Shown here: positions 51,719 through 61,053 of the stretch, piece after piece | How the letters are laid out: every line of letters begins with the position of its first letter | Numbering within the stretch: the stretch's first letter is position 1 | Assembly: GCA_040905665.1 (NCBI GenBank) | Contig: JBBDRD010000052.1 | Location: 1 to 64,000 of the forward strand | Source of the DNA: DASVCN01 sp040905665 | GTDB lineage: Bacteria; Deinococcota; Deinococci; Deinococcales; Trueperaceae | Length of the DNA stretch: 64,000 nt | Reading direction: 5' to 3' | Made by a program: the position numbers and the translations under genes | The notes under the pieces: generated by a model | Told to the model about the DNA's origin: nothing | Seen by the model: the letters and a program-made list of their open reading frames with translations, nothing else | Databases searched by the model: none

Positions 51719-52651
51719 GTGAACGTCGGGATAATCGGCATCTGTGGTTTCGGACGGTTTCATGCCGAAGCGTTTGAAAAACTCGGCTGGAACGTGATTG
51801 CCGCCGCCGACCGCTCCGAGGAGCTCCTGACGGTGGCCGAGCGTTTCGGGGCCACGCCCTACCGGCACTATCAGGAACTCCTCGAGCGTAGCGACCTCGA
51901 CGCACTCTCGGTCAGCCTACCGCCGCAGTTCCACCCCGAGGTGGTTCGGGCGGCGACGGCAAAGGGTCTGCCGGTCTTCTGCGAGAAGCCAGTTGCGCCG
52001 TCGGCCCATGAAGCGGAGGCGCTCGTCGAGTCGGTGGGTCTCGACGCCCGGGTCGCCGTGGGTTTCTCGTTCCGCCATGACGCCGGCTATCAGAGGCTGC
52101 GCGAGTTGATTCGCGACGGCCAGCTGGGCCGAGTGCGGTCGGTGCTCGCGCGCAAGTGCTGGGCCACGAGGACGCCGTGGCGGCTAAAGCAGGGCGGCGG
52201 GGCAGTCTTCGTTAAGGATATCCACTACTTTGACCTAATCCCCTGGCTGCTGGACGCTCAGCCCCGTGCGCTGTGCGCCTACGGCGGAAGCTTCTACCAT
52301 CAGGGGGAGGTCGAGGACAGCTACCAGCTGCTGCTGGACTTCCCCAGCGGCGCCACCTTTCACCTCGATAGCGCCTGGTGGACCTTACCGCTCTCGGTGA
52401 GCCACTTCGAGGTGGTTGGTGACCGGGCTCGAGCCGTGATGGAGGAAGGCGCCATCCGCATCGAGGGGGAGAACGCGAGGGTCGAACGCCCACAGGGGGA
52501 ACCGATGGTATTGGCTGAGATACGCGCCTTCGTCGACTGGCTAGCTGGAACCGGGGAGCAGCCCCCCGGCCTCACCGAGTCGCTGCAAGCGAACCGTCTG
52601 GCGCAGCGGGTGAGCGACGCGTTGCGCGCGAAGGAGATTACCGATGGATAG
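51719..52651 (+). CDS. Gfo/Idh/MocA-family oxidoreductase
   Basis: A 310-residue NAD(P)-dependent sugar dehydrogenase starting at GTG 51719, which places the Rossmann motif GIIGICGFGRFHAE at the N-terminus. The conserved CEKPVAPSAHEAE carries the EKP Lys. The C-terminal alpha/beta domain includes GAVFVKDIHYFDLIPWLL with the catalytic-region Asp and His. It overlaps the DegT aminotransferase gene by 8 nt. An oxidoreductase plus DegT pair normally oxidises a sugar hydroxyl to a ketone and transaminates it (or the reverse). Confidence 0.9.
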   Translation: MNVGIIGICGFGRFHAEAFEKLGWNVIAAADRSEELLTVAERFGATPYRHYQELLERSDLDALSVSLPPQFHPEVVRAATAKGLPVFCEKPVAPSAHEAEALVESVGLDARVAVGFSFRHDAGYQRLRELIRDGQLGRVRSVLARKCWATRTPWRLKQGGGAVFVKDIHYFDLIPWLLDAQPRALCAYGGSFYHQGEVEDSYQLLLDFPSGATFHLDSAWWTLPLSVSHFEVVGDRARAVMEEGAIRIEGENARVERPQGEPMVLAEIRAFVDWLAGTGEQPPGLTESLQANRLAQRVSDALRAKEITDG

Positions 52652-53909
52652 GCCGGCGCTGCTGGGCGGAGGGGCCGTGACCCGGGAGGACTCCTGGCCG
52701 CGCTGGCCGCAGTGGGACGATTGCGAGGCCAGTGCTTTGCAGGAGGTCCTGGAGAGCGGCCGTTGGCAGTCCGGGCCGCAGGTCGAGGCGTTCGAGCGGG
52801 AGTTTGCCGGCAGCCACGGTGCGGCGGAGGCGATCTGCGTCACCAACGGAACTGCTTCACTCGAGATTGCCCTTAGGGCCCTCGGGGTAGGGCCGGGCGA
52901 CGAGGTGATCGTCCCCAGCTACACCTTCGCCGCCACTGCGCTGGCGGTGATGACGGTGGGCGCCCAGCCGGTGTTCGTCGACGCCGAGCCCGAGACGCTC
53001 AACATCGATCCGTCGGCGGTCTGGCAGGGAGTTTCCGAAAGAACCCGCGCTGTCATCCCCGTGCATCTGGGCGGTCATCCGGTCGACCTCGACCGGCTTC
53101 TCGAGGTGGCACGCTCTCATTCGCTGGCCGTAATAGAGGATGCAGCCCACGCCCACGGCGCGGAGTGGCGCGGCACTCGCATTGGAGCGGCAGGGGAGTG
53201 TGCCTCTTTTTCCTTCCAGACGGGCAAGAGCATGACATCGGGCGACGGCGGATGCATAACGACTGACAGTGCTGAACTTGCTGAGGTTATCCGCTCGCTC
53301 AGCAACTTCGGACGTTCGAGAACGGGCGAGCTCGAGCGGGTAGGCAGCAATAACCGCATGACCGAGTTTCAGGCGGCCATCCTGCGCTGTTCGCTGCGCC
53401 GTCTCGATGAGCAGATCGCGGTGCGTCAGAGCCGGGTGGCGCGGCTCCGTGCCGCTCTGCGGGATATCCCCGGCGTGCGGGTTGCCGAAACCGACCCGCG
53501 TGTAACACGCCATCCGCACTATCAGGTGCTGCTGCACTTCGACCCGCAGCTTTTCGGCCTGAGCAAAGCTGCCGTTCTGAAGGGGTTGGCGGCCGAGGGG
53601 GTGCCGCTCGAAGGCGGCTACGAACCTCTGCACCTCATGCCCCTGTTCCGGCGGGCAATCGACGAGGGCCACGCTCGGATGCTCCCCTGCACTGTGAGCG
53701 AGAGAGCTGCGGCGCAAGGCGTGCTGTGGCTGAGTTTCCGGATGGCGTTGGCGAGCGAGGATCAGATCGACACGGTGGCACAGGCGCTCAAGAAGCTGCA
53801 CCATCACGCAGCGGCTCTGGCTGCATATGCCACGACAGCTGCCGATGCAGCCGCCAAGGCCGACGGCAAAGCGGGCGCCAAAGCAGGCGCCAAAGCCGAC
53901 GCCTCGTGA
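52644..53909 (+). CDS. DegT/DnrJ/EryC1/StrS-family sugar aminotransferase
   Basis: A 421-residue fold-type I PLP enzyme; GAAGGAG precedes ATG 52644. Typical blocks: VTNGTASLEIALRALGVGPGDEVIVPSYTF-type start (about residues 68-97), AVIEDAAHAHGA with the PLP Asp, and SFQTGKSMTSGDGG with the Schiff-base Lys. The last ~20 residues (AKADGKAGAKAGAKADAS) are a low-complexity tail from 12-bp repeats. Substrate is probably a keto-sugar or keto-sugar nucleotide. It overlaps the next gene by 4 nt. Confidence 0.92.
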   Translation: MDRPALLGGGAVTREDSWPRWPQWDDCEASALQEVLESGRWQSGPQVEAFEREFAGSHGAAEAICVTNGTASLEIALRALGVGPGDEVIVPSYTFAATALAVMTVGAQPVFVDAEPETLNIDPSAVWQGVSERTRAVIPVHLGGHPVDLDRLLEVARSHSLAVIEDAAHAHGAEWRGTRIGAAGECASFSFQTGKSMTSGDGGCITTDSAELAEVIRSLSNFGRSRTGELERVGSNNRMTEFQAAILRCSLRRLDEQIAVRQSRVARLRAALRDIPGVRVAETDPRVTRHPHYQVLLHFDPQLFGLSKAAVLKGLAAEGVPLEGGYEPLHLMPLFRRAIDEGHARMLPCTVSERAAAQGVLWLSFRMALASEDQIDTVAQALKKLHHHAAALAAYATTAADAAAKADGKAGAKAGAKADAS

Positions 53910-55789
53910 GCTCCCCTCTCGGCGTGGTTGTCGACGTTCAGGACCGCCTGCGCGACTGGGAACGCTCCCAGAACCATTACGGCCACTACGCACTTGAGCT
54001 GCTCGAGCATGCCGGAGTTCCCCACACGCAGCTCGCCCGTGGCGACCTCTTGGCTGCTTCTCTACCGGCGATCGTGTTACTTCCCTACGCGCTGCGTTTG
54101 GGTCCCGCCGAGGTTGCCGCACTCGAGTCACACGTCCGCAGCGGCGGCGCCGTCGTTTGCTGCGGTGGCGTCGAGGGTGCAGATGAGCTGTTCGGCGTGA
54201 GGACGTCGCGGCGCTATCTAAAGGAGGCGGTACTGAAGTGGCCCGAAGGCGCGCTCGGCTTGTCCGCGAGTCGGATTCCCGTATGGGGCGTCCAACTCGC
54301 CGAGCCTCCGGACGATTCGGGGAGTGCCGGGGAGGGCGCCTTTGGCGAGGTTCATGAAGTTACGGCTCAGTGGGGCGAGTCGGCCGAGGGACAATCGACC
54401 GGGGGACAACCGGCTGTGCGACAACCGGCCGAGGAACGACCGGATGCCGACCCTGTGGCGCGGCAATGCGCTCATGGCCTTGCCGCTAGGTTCCGCGGGT
54501 TGGGCGACGGCTTCACCTGCTACCTGGCCTTCGACGTCCCCCGCTCGGTCGTTACCATGCAGCAGGGCGCGCCGGTCATGGGCGACGGCCCTAGCTCTGC
54601 GGACGGCACCGCACCCATCCAGGACCGCCTGCTCAAGGCCGACGACGGGGCGGTGATCGATTGGAGCCTACGCCAGGAAACACCTGAGGGGCCGGCCTTC
54701 GCGACCGCGTACGCCGACCTACTGCGTGAGCTGCTACTGGGGGCAGTTGCCGAGTGTTCTCAAAGGCTACGCGTACCGCTGCCGCTCGCCTGGTACTGGC
54801 CCCACGCTCTGCCGGCGATCGCCACCCTTTCGTTCGATACCGACTCGAACGAAGGGCCCGACGGCTGGGCCTTCCTCGAGCATCTCGAGGAGCTCGACGT
54901 CGCAGGAACCTGGTGTGTGATGTATCCGGGCGGTTACCCCCGCGAACTGTACGAGGCAATAGAGGCCCGCGGAGACGAAATCGCCCTGCATTACGACGGC
55001 CTAACCAGCGACCTCGCGTCACTATCCGGGGGTGAGGTCGAGCACTGCGGCTGGGCCTGGGAGGATTTCCATCATCAGTTCGCCTGGCTCGTGCGGGAGA
55101 CAGGCGTGGAACGGGTGGTGAGCCAGAAGAACCACGTCACCCGCTGGGAGGGCTGGGTCGAGCTGTTCCGTTGGGTCGAGCGGGCTGGTATCGCGGTAGA
55201 GCAGAGCAAGGGGCCTTCGAAAATCGGCAACATGGGCTTTACCTTCGGAACCTGTCATCTGTGGCGCCCCATCGATGACCTGCGAAATGAGAACCGCGTC
55301 ATGGATCTGCTCGAGCTGCCGTTTTTGTCGCACGACATGCACCATTCGCAAAAGCGTGTCGAGATGCGCCGCTTCCTCGTCGATGCGGTGAAAGAACGGG
55401 CAGGAGTGGCGCACTTTGTCTTCCACCCTCAACGGATTCACGAGGAGGGCATGCGCGAGGCCCTGGCCGACGTGGTTAGCTATGCCCGCGAGCAGGGCTT
55501 GGAGTGGTGGACAAGCGAACGATTGGCCGAGTGGGAGATGGCGAGGCGGGCGGCAACCGTGAGCGTGAAGCCCGAGGAACGGGGCACTCTGGTTGTCGAG
55601 CTCGAGAACGCTCCCGAGGGCCTAACCCTGCATTTGCCAGGCATCGCAGTCGGCACTTATGGAGCAGATATTGGCGTGCAACCGGAGTGGGTCGACCTGT
55701 ACGGGCAGCGGGTACTGCGGCTCACTCTCCCGGCCGGTACTTCTCGTGTTCGGCTCGCCCGAGAACAGATCGAGACCGGCGAGACCTAG
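53906..55789 (+). CDS. Uncharacterised protein: amidotransferase-like N-domain plus NodB-like deacetylase fold
   Basis: A 627-residue protein from GTG 53906 (GTGA overlap with DegT). Residues about 1-110 resemble a class I glutamine-amidotransferase-like/ThuA-like domain (IVLLPYALRLGPAEVAALESHV, GGAVVCCGG). A low-complexity linker near 150-185 follows. Residues about 300-545 look like a polysaccharide-deacetylase (NodB) barrel: IATLSFDTDSNEG, GDEIALHYDG and AHFVFHPQRIH. A small beta-domain ends the protein. Metal-type Asp/His residues are present, but I cannot align all NodB motifs. It may de-N-acetylate or otherwise process a sugar of the pathway. Confidence 0.6.
   Translation: MSSPLGVVVDVQDRLRDWERSQNHYGHYALELLEHAGVPHTQLARGDLLAASLPAIVLLPYALRLGPAEVAALESHVRSGGAVVCCGGVEGADELFGVRTSRRYLKEAVLKWPEGALGLSASRIPVWGVQLAEPPDDSGSAGEGAFGEVHEVTAQWGESAEGQSTGGQPAVRQPAEERPDADPVARQCAHGLAARFRGLGDGFTCYLAFDVPRSVVTMQQGAPVMGDGPSSADGTAPIQDRLLKADDGAVIDWSLRQETPEGPAFATAYADLLRELLLGAVAECSQRLRVPLPLAWYWPHALPAIATLSFDTDSNEGPDGWAFLEHLEELDVAGTWCVMYPGGYPRELYEAIEARGDEIALHYDGLTSDLASLSGGEVEHCGWAWEDFHHQFAWLVRETGVERVVSQKNHVTRWEGWVELFRWVERAGIAVEQSKGPSKIGNMGFTFGTCHLWRPIDDLRNENRVMDLLELPFLSHDMHHSQKRVEMRRFLVDAVKERAGVAHFVFHPQRIHEEGMREALADVVSYAREQGLEWWTSERLAEWEMARRAATVSVKPEERGTLVVELENAPEGLTLHLPGIAVGTYGADIGVQPEWVDLYGQRVLRLTLPAGTSRVRLAREQIETGET
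54388..54443 (+). repeat. 15-16 bp in-frame degenerate minisatellite
   Basis: About four degenerate units (consensus GGACAACCGGCCG) encode GQSTGGQPAVRQPAEERP in the linker of the NodB-like protein. Confidence 0.6.
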
Positions 55790-55819
55790 TTCAAGCTAGT
55801 GCTGCGGCTCCCAGTTGAC

Positions 55820-58081
55820 TCATCCTGCCTCCTCCTCGTTCCTCTGGAACAACGCCTGGACCGGGGCCGAACTCTTCCTTCGCCCCAGCGGCCGGTTCAT
55901 CCCGTCGTAGCGGTCGAAGAGTATGAGCGGCTGGACAAGCCCGCTGGCACGCTCCTCCAAGGCGCGCGGCTCGAGCCCGTCACCCACATGCAGCTCGAAG
56001 TCGAACACGTGTACCCCCTGGTCGGCGAACCAGTCGCGGCCGGCGTAGGGCTTAGGGTTTCCCCCGCCCCAAGCCATCCTTGGCGAGCGCAAGAGGGTCC
56101 ACTGCCAGCCGTCTTCTCGGCAGCTCAGGCTGTAGGCGTCTTGGGTTAGCAGGGCGAGCCGCACACCCAACGTCTCGCCGCTCGCACCATTAGATGGGTC
56201 ATCTGCGAAGTCGGCCCGTGACCACCCCTGCACCGGCCATTCGGTCTCCCCGAATTCTCGCTCCACCCATCCTCCGGCTAACCCCGACAGCCACCGTGAC
56301 GGGCGCTGGGCGAAACGAATCGGCACCTGAAGCAAGCGGAACCGTTCGTCGTAATTGACTTCGACGCGCATCGCCACTCGAGGCTCGCCGCGGTACAGAT
56401 CGACAGTCCAGCGCAACCGTGAGGTGCCTATCCGCCCCTCGTTGCGCAGTCTGGCACGTATCGGGCCCCTCTCCTCCACCTCCCAGCCCGCCCCCTCGAA
56501 CACTTCGCCCACCGGTTCGGTGAAGCGGTCGGTATGGAAGGTCCAGGTGTCGGTGTGATCCTCGCGCAGATGCAGGCTAATGCCACCTTCGCCCAGCAGG
56601 TCCCGTCCGCCGGCGCGCAGCTCGCTAATACCGCCACTATTGACGCGTAGCTCGAGCTGTTCGTTGGCCAGCCCGTTCTCATCCACTCGCAGGTCGCTGA
56701 CTACGGGCAGCAATTCCGGCGAAGGATCGTCTCTAACCAGTATCTGGAGGGCTCCCTTGGCCGCAACAGTCACCGGAATGAGCAACCTGGTGGTTATCTG
56801 CGGAGCTTCCGGCTGTAGTAGCTGGTAGTCCAGCGGTTGCCCCTCCGAGTCGCTCAACCAGCGAGTGCCCCAGCTGTCCATGTCGAGCCACGGCTCCGCT
56901 TCGACCAGCTCCGGGCGGGAGGCGTCGTTGGGGTTGAGGACGATCAGCTGCTGGTGGTCCACCGGCGGAACGCCAAGACGAGCCCAAGCGCGGCTGCTCT
57001 CGACGATGATCTCCTCGGCCATGATCCGCGCGCGGCCCTGCATGGCGCGTACCGAGGGCCACGCCGATGGGATCGAGGTGCCGGCGAGAATGTCGTGGAA
57101 GGCTGTGAACAGCAGATCCTCCCACGCGCTGTCCAGCTTGGCGGTAAGCTTCGCGGACCGCTCGCCGCCGAATGCTTCGATCGACCGCTGCGCCTGGTCG
57201 CAAAGGTGTTCGCCGCACCTCTGCGCCTGCTTGACATCGTGCATCACGCTGTAACAGCCAGGGAACGTGCGTTGCAGCTCCTCGCTGACAACCGGCAACA
57301 ACCCACGCTTGCCTTCGAGTTCATCGAAGAATGTTTCGGGCGTGCTGAAGCGCAACTCGACCCCATCGAACGCGTCTCGGTGCTCGAGGATGAATTCGAT
57401 ATCGGACTTGGTGGGGCCGCCGCCATGGTTTCCTACCCCGAAGAAGCACATGGCGTGCCCAACCTTGGGATCGGCCAGCTCGGCCGCCTTCATGATGTGG
57501 TCGGTTAGGTCCTCCCCGAGGGTGGTGTATCCCGGGACGATGCGAAACGCCATCACCTCGCCACCTCCGGCTCCCCGCCATATGAAAGCGGGGGCGGGAA
57601 GAGGCACCTGGTCGGGCTTCGGCCGGTGGAACACGTATCCACGATAATCCTGTTGCTGGAGCAGGTCGGGGAGTGTTGCAGGATGGCCGAAAGAGTCTAG
57701 GTTATAGCCGATAGCGGGCCGCAACCCGAATCGGCTTTCGAAGTATCGTCGGCCATGTTCGATCTGGCGGCGCAGCCCCATGACGGTTGGAGCGTTCACG
57801 TCCGGCTGCAGGAACTGTCCGCCGGCCACGTGCCATTGGCCACGCCCGACGAGCTTCCCGATTCGCGCAAACAGTTCGGTGTCGAGGTTCTCGATCTGCC
57901 GGTAGAGCCAGGCCTCGCCGCGGGTGTAGATGAAATCTGGGTACTCATCGCACCTGTCCGCCGCCGAGCGGAACGAGGCGAGCGCCTCATCCACGCCGGC
58001 CTGCCACCCCCACAACCACACCGGGTCGATGTGGGCATTGCCAATCATGTGGACGACGATTCGCGAGTTAGAGACGCTCAA
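55820..58081 (-). CDS. GH38 alpha-mannosidase
   Basis: A 753-residue cytoplasmic glycoside hydrolase family 38 enzyme. The zinc site H17/D19 is in NAHIDPVWLWGW; the likely nucleophile is D129 in GYNLDSFGHPATLP. CFFGVGNHGGGPT and FTAFHDILAGTSIPSAW are further family signatures, and a long C-terminal beta domain follows. It should release mannose from an imported oligosaccharide. It overlaps the lyxose/mannose isomerase gene by 4 nt, so mannose release and isomerisation are coupled. Confidence 0.93.
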   Translation of the reverse strand: MSVSNSRIVVHMIGNAHIDPVWLWGWQAGVDEALASFRSAADRCDEYPDFIYTRGEAWLYRQIENLDTELFARIGKLVGRGQWHVAGGQFLQPDVNAPTVMGLRRQIEHGRRYFESRFGLRPAIGYNLDSFGHPATLPDLLQQQDYRGYVFHRPKPDQVPLPAPAFIWRGAGGGEVMAFRIVPGYTTLGEDLTDHIMKAAELADPKVGHAMCFFGVGNHGGGPTKSDIEFILEHRDAFDGVELRFSTPETFFDELEGKRGLLPVVSEELQRTFPGCYSVMHDVKQAQRCGEHLCDQAQRSIEAFGGERSAKLTAKLDSAWEDLLFTAFHDILAGTSIPSAWPSVRAMQGRARIMAEEIIVESSRAWARLGVPPVDHQQLIVLNPNDASRPELVEAEPWLDMDSWGTRWLSDSEGQPLDYQLLQPEAPQITTRLLIPVTVAAKGALQILVRDDPSPELLPVVSDLRVDENGLANEQLELRVNSGGISELRAGGRDLLGEGGISLHLREDHTDTWTFHTDRFTEPVGEVFEGAGWEVEERGPIRARLRNEGRIGTSRLRWTVDLYRGEPRVAMRVEVNYDERFRLLQVPIRFAQRPSRWLSGLAGGWVEREFGETEWPVQGWSRADFADDPSNGASGETLGVRLALLTQDAYSLSCREDGWQWTLLRSPRMAWGGGNPKPYAGRDWFADQGVHVFDFELHVGDGLEPRALEERASGLVQPLILFDRYDGMNRPLGRRKSSAPVQALFQRNEEEAG

Positions 58082-58623
58082 GAGTCACCATCCGGCAAGC
58101 GCCGAATCGCCGGGTCGCTAAAGATGTCCGATTCATCCCTGCTACGCGTGGAAAACTCACTCACCACGGCGCCTTCATCGCCCCCCTGGAACCAGTGAAG
58201 TGTGTTGGGATAGATCGTATACTGCTCGCCCGGCCGCAGCACGATCTCGTGCCAAACGGTGTAGGTTCCCTCGCGACCGGCCGGCGGCCTGGCCCTGGCG
58301 GCGAGCGGATCGACCGGCTCGCCTTCGACGTACAGGTACACCTCACCCCAGCGGCAGCGGAAGGTCTCCTCCTTGCCAGCCTCACCTGCGACCGGCGGAT
58401 GGAGATGCTCCGGACACGTCTGGCGCGGGAACAGCACCAGCTCCTTGGCGCAAACTCGCTCGGTATTGACGTAGGTGACCAGTTCCAGGCCGGTTCGATC
58501 GAGCTCACCCAGACCGAAATCGGCGACCTCGATGTGGCGCGCTTCATTGGGGGTCAGGGTGATCCCGGCTCGTCCGAGGAAGTCGCGCGCGAGCATCCTT
58601 GCTTCACTCACCGTCATCTTCAC
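58078..58623 (-). CDS. D-lyxose ketol-isomerase
   Basis: A 181-residue cupin of the D-lyxose isomerase family, which also interconverts D-mannose and D-fructose. Metal ligands are H73 and H75 (CPEHLHP), E86 (KEETFRC) and H143 (TLHWFQGG). GTG 58623 starts 6 nt after the kinase stop; ATG 58617 is an alternative. Next to the alpha-mannosidase, its natural job is likely mannose to fructose, which the adjacent PfkB kinase could phosphorylate. Confidence 0.88.
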   Translation of the reverse strand: MKMTVSEARMLARDFLGRAGITLTPNEARHIEVADFGLGELDRTGLELVTYVNTERVCAKELVLFPRQTCPEHLHPPVAGEAGKEETFRCRWGEVYLYVEGEPVDPLAARARPPAGREGTYTVWHEIVLRPGEQYTIYPNTLHWFQGGDEGAVVSEFSTRSRDESDIFSDPAIRRLPDGDS

Positions 58624-58629
58624 CCACCG

Positions 58630-59910
58630 TCATTCTCCTCCTCCTTGGTCATGCGGCCCCATCCAAACCCCGGTTCGGGGCTCGAGCAGCCAGCCTTGAT
58701 CTCCGTCGCCGAGGTCAGCCGCTCGGGTCGGGGCACTGAGCCTGCCGTCCTCCTGGTCGCCGGTCTGGCCGACTATTCGGGTGGGGGCGATCAGCCCGTC
58801 GTCCGGCTGCGTGCCGGGCTCGCCAACTACTCGCGACTGCTCGCGCTGCCAGCCGCCACTCACACGCGACATCGTTTCCCGCCAACTGCGAACGCCGCCG
58901 CTGGCGTCGACGCCTTCGACGGAACAAGCGCCCGCCGCCGCCGCCATGCCGGCGGCCTTCTCGATAGGTAACCGGTGGGCAAGAGAGGCGAGTAGCCCGG
59001 CAATAGTCGCGTCGCCGGCGCCGGTAGTCCCACGAGCCTCTACCTTGTAGTTAGGCGAGAGGAGTTCTCGCTGGGCCCAACTCGAAGGTGGGGCTGCTCG
59101 GCCGGCGCACTCGATCCGGCCGAGGTCGGCGGTGCGCAAGTAGAGGCCGTCCTCACCTAGCTTGAGGCCCACGACGGCTGCGCCGGCCTCGACGAACCTC
59201 TCGGCAAAGAGCGCCAGGCGCTTGGCGGTGGGTGCCGAGCGCGGCACGCCGGGCTCGAGCATGAAGCAAGTTTCGTCCCACGAGGGGAGGAACAGGTCGA
59301 CATGGGGCAAGACTCGTCCCAGAAAGGAGGTCCAATCAACTCTTCCCGATGGCCCACTCGGATCGGGCATGGCCATGTCGAGCGAGATGGTGACTCCTCG
59401 CTTGCGCAGGCTTTCGAACGCCGTGGCCAGTGCCTCGCCACCGTCTTCATAGACGCCCCGCATCAAGGGAGGGTAGCCAAAGTGGAGGATCCGCGCGTCG
59501 CTCCAACGCTCGAGCCGAAAATCGCTCACCGAGGCGGTGTCGTTGCAACCGGGGTGGTGCAAGAACGTCCGGTCCCGGTTACGGGGACTTATCACGATCG
59601 TGTAGGAGGTGCTTTCGCCGACCGCCGCGCCGATTGCGAGAGTTGGTTGGGGGGTGCTTCGACCGCTCGCGCCACCCGATACGTTCGTCAACAATTCGCG
59701 CAGGATCTCACCGAACGGGTCGTCTCCTATCCTGCCCACCAGCGTGGGTTCGAGGCCAAGGCGGGCCAAGCTAAGACCAACGTTGGCGACCGCACCCCCG
59801 GTTGCGAAGGAGGCGCTCCCCACCTCGACCAACGCCCCCGGCTCCAACACGGCTTCGTGGCCAATGGCGGGAATGACGTCGAGGCACAGGTGGCCGGCAA
59901 CGACGATCAC
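58630..59910 (-). CDS. PfkB-family carbohydrate kinase with repetitive C-terminal extension
   Basis: A 426-residue ribokinase-fold kinase from GTG 59910. N-terminal VVAGHLCLDVIP, the GG motif FATGGAVANVGLSLARLG and the catalytic RGTTGAGDATIAGLL are intact. The normal fold ends near residue 350. About 70 further residues are Asp/Gly/Gln-rich with two near repeats (DDGLIAPTR and EDGRLSAPTR). With the lyxose/mannose isomerase downstream it could be a fructokinase, producing substrate for the FBP-aldolase-like gene in the same operon; this is inferred. Confidence 0.85.
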   Translation of the reverse strand: MIVVAGHLCLDVIPAIGHEAVLEPGALVEVGSASFATGGAVANVGLSLARLGLEPTLVGRIGDDPFGEILRELLTNVSGGASGRSTPQPTLAIGAAVGESTSYTIVISPRNRDRTFLHHPGCNDTASVSDFRLERWSDARILHFGYPPLMRGVYEDGGEALATAFESLRKRGVTISLDMAMPDPSGPSGRVDWTSFLGRVLPHVDLFLPSWDETCFMLEPGVPRSAPTAKRLALFAERFVEAGAAVVGLKLGEDGLYLRTADLGRIECAGRAAPPSSWAQRELLSPNYKVEARGTTGAGDATIAGLLASLAHRLPIEKAAGMAAAAGACSVEGVDASGGVRSWRETMSRVSGGWQREQSRVVGEPGTQPDDGLIAPTRIVGQTGDQEDGRLSAPTRAADLGDGDQGWLLEPRTGVWMGPHDQGGGE

Positions 59911-59925
59911 CGCGAGGTGTCCCGG

Positions 59926-61053
59926 CTAATGCGCGCCATGCGACTCGAGCGCCTCACTAAACACTCGATGGCTCTCGGCCGCCTCCTCCGGCGTCACGCA
60001 GGTGAATGTCTGCTGCATCCCCTCGCGGCCGTGGGCCAGCTCATCGCAGAACGCCGCCCACATCTGGAGGATCGCGTCGGGAAAACCGAACTCGAAGATG
60101 GCGCCGGTAATAGTCGGGTAGGCGCTCTCGTAGCCGAGATCCAGGTGCTGCCAAACCTGCTCTTCTCCGGCCCGATACTCCAGGCGGCGAAGTGTCTTGG
60201 GCTGCTTGGTGCTGTACTCCATCGAGAGCTCGGCGCCGTACACCTTCAGGAACCAAGTATTCGTCTCACCCGGCGCGATCCGTTTGGTGTGCAGGAGGAT
60301 GGGAAACGGCCCCTCTGCCACGTCGGCCCTACCCAGCAAGGTGGCGTTGTCCCAGGTATCGCAACGCGCCATGCCGCCATGGCCGTCGGGCCTCTGCGGG
60401 ACTATGTCGGAGAGTTGCGCCGAGATATCCTTCGGGTTCCAGCCAAAACGGAGGGGGATGTGGAGCACGTGCATCCCCAGATCGCCCATGCAGCCGTAGG
60501 CACCGTTGGTCTCGACCCGCCGCTTCCAGTTGATAGCCTTTTGCGGATTGAGGTCCGACGAGTGCAGGAAACCGGCCTCCACCCCGATAATTCGCCCAAA
60601 GCGACCCTCGGCGGCCGCCTGCACGATGCGGTAAGCGCCCGGGTAGAAGGGCAGCTCCGACGAGCAGCGCACCATTACTTCCGGGTTTTCCGCCAGAACC
60701 TCATTGATGCGGTCGTTCGCCGCCCGGTCTATTCCGAACGGCTTCTCACCCAGCAGGTGCTTGCCCGCCCGGACGATATCGTTGTAGATCGTGTCATGCA
60801 GGTGATGGGGCACCGCGCAGTAGACAGCGTCCACATCGGAGCGCTCGAGCAGCTCACGGTAGTCGGCGTAGTCGGCCTCCACCGTTGGAACTTTCTCCCT
60901 GAACCAGGCTCGAGCCTCCTCGTTGGGATCGCAAACGGCGGTAATCACCGGTCGCACGCCCAGGTCGGCCAGGTGGAGCCAGCGCGCCGCCGCCGAGGCG
61001 AACTCGCGGCCCATCAGACCCAGACCGATGATTCCGAAACGAATCTCTTTCAC
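59926..61053 (-). CDS. Gfo/Idh/MocA-family oxidoreductase
   Basis: A 375-residue dehydrogenase. GTG 61053 overlaps the aldolase stop (GTGA); the open frame to 61545 lies inside the aldolase gene. Features: FGIIGLGLMGREFASAAARW Rossmann motif, LGEKPFGIDRAAND with the EKP Lys, and GAYGCMGDLGMHVLHIPLRFG near the active site. It shows no close similarity to the Gfo/Idh protein at 51719-52651 beyond the family motifs. Probably oxidises a sugar or inositol-like intermediate. Confidence 0.9.
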   Translation of the reverse strand: MKEIRFGIIGLGLMGREFASAAARWLHLADLGVRPVITAVCDPNEEARAWFREKVPTVEADYADYRELLERSDVDAVYCAVPHHLHDTIYNDIVRAGKHLLGEKPFGIDRAANDRINEVLAENPEVMVRCSSELPFYPGAYRIVQAAAEGRFGRIIGVEAGFLHSSDLNPQKAINWKRRVETNGAYGCMGDLGMHVLHIPLRFGWNPKDISAQLSDIVPQRPDGHGGMARCDTWDNATLLGRADVAEGPFPILLHTKRIAPGETNTWFLKVYGAELSMEYSTKQPKTLRRLEYRAGEEQVWQHLDLGYESAYPTITGAIFEFGFPDAILQMWAAFCDELAHGREGMQQTFTCVTPEEAAESHRVFSEALESHGAH

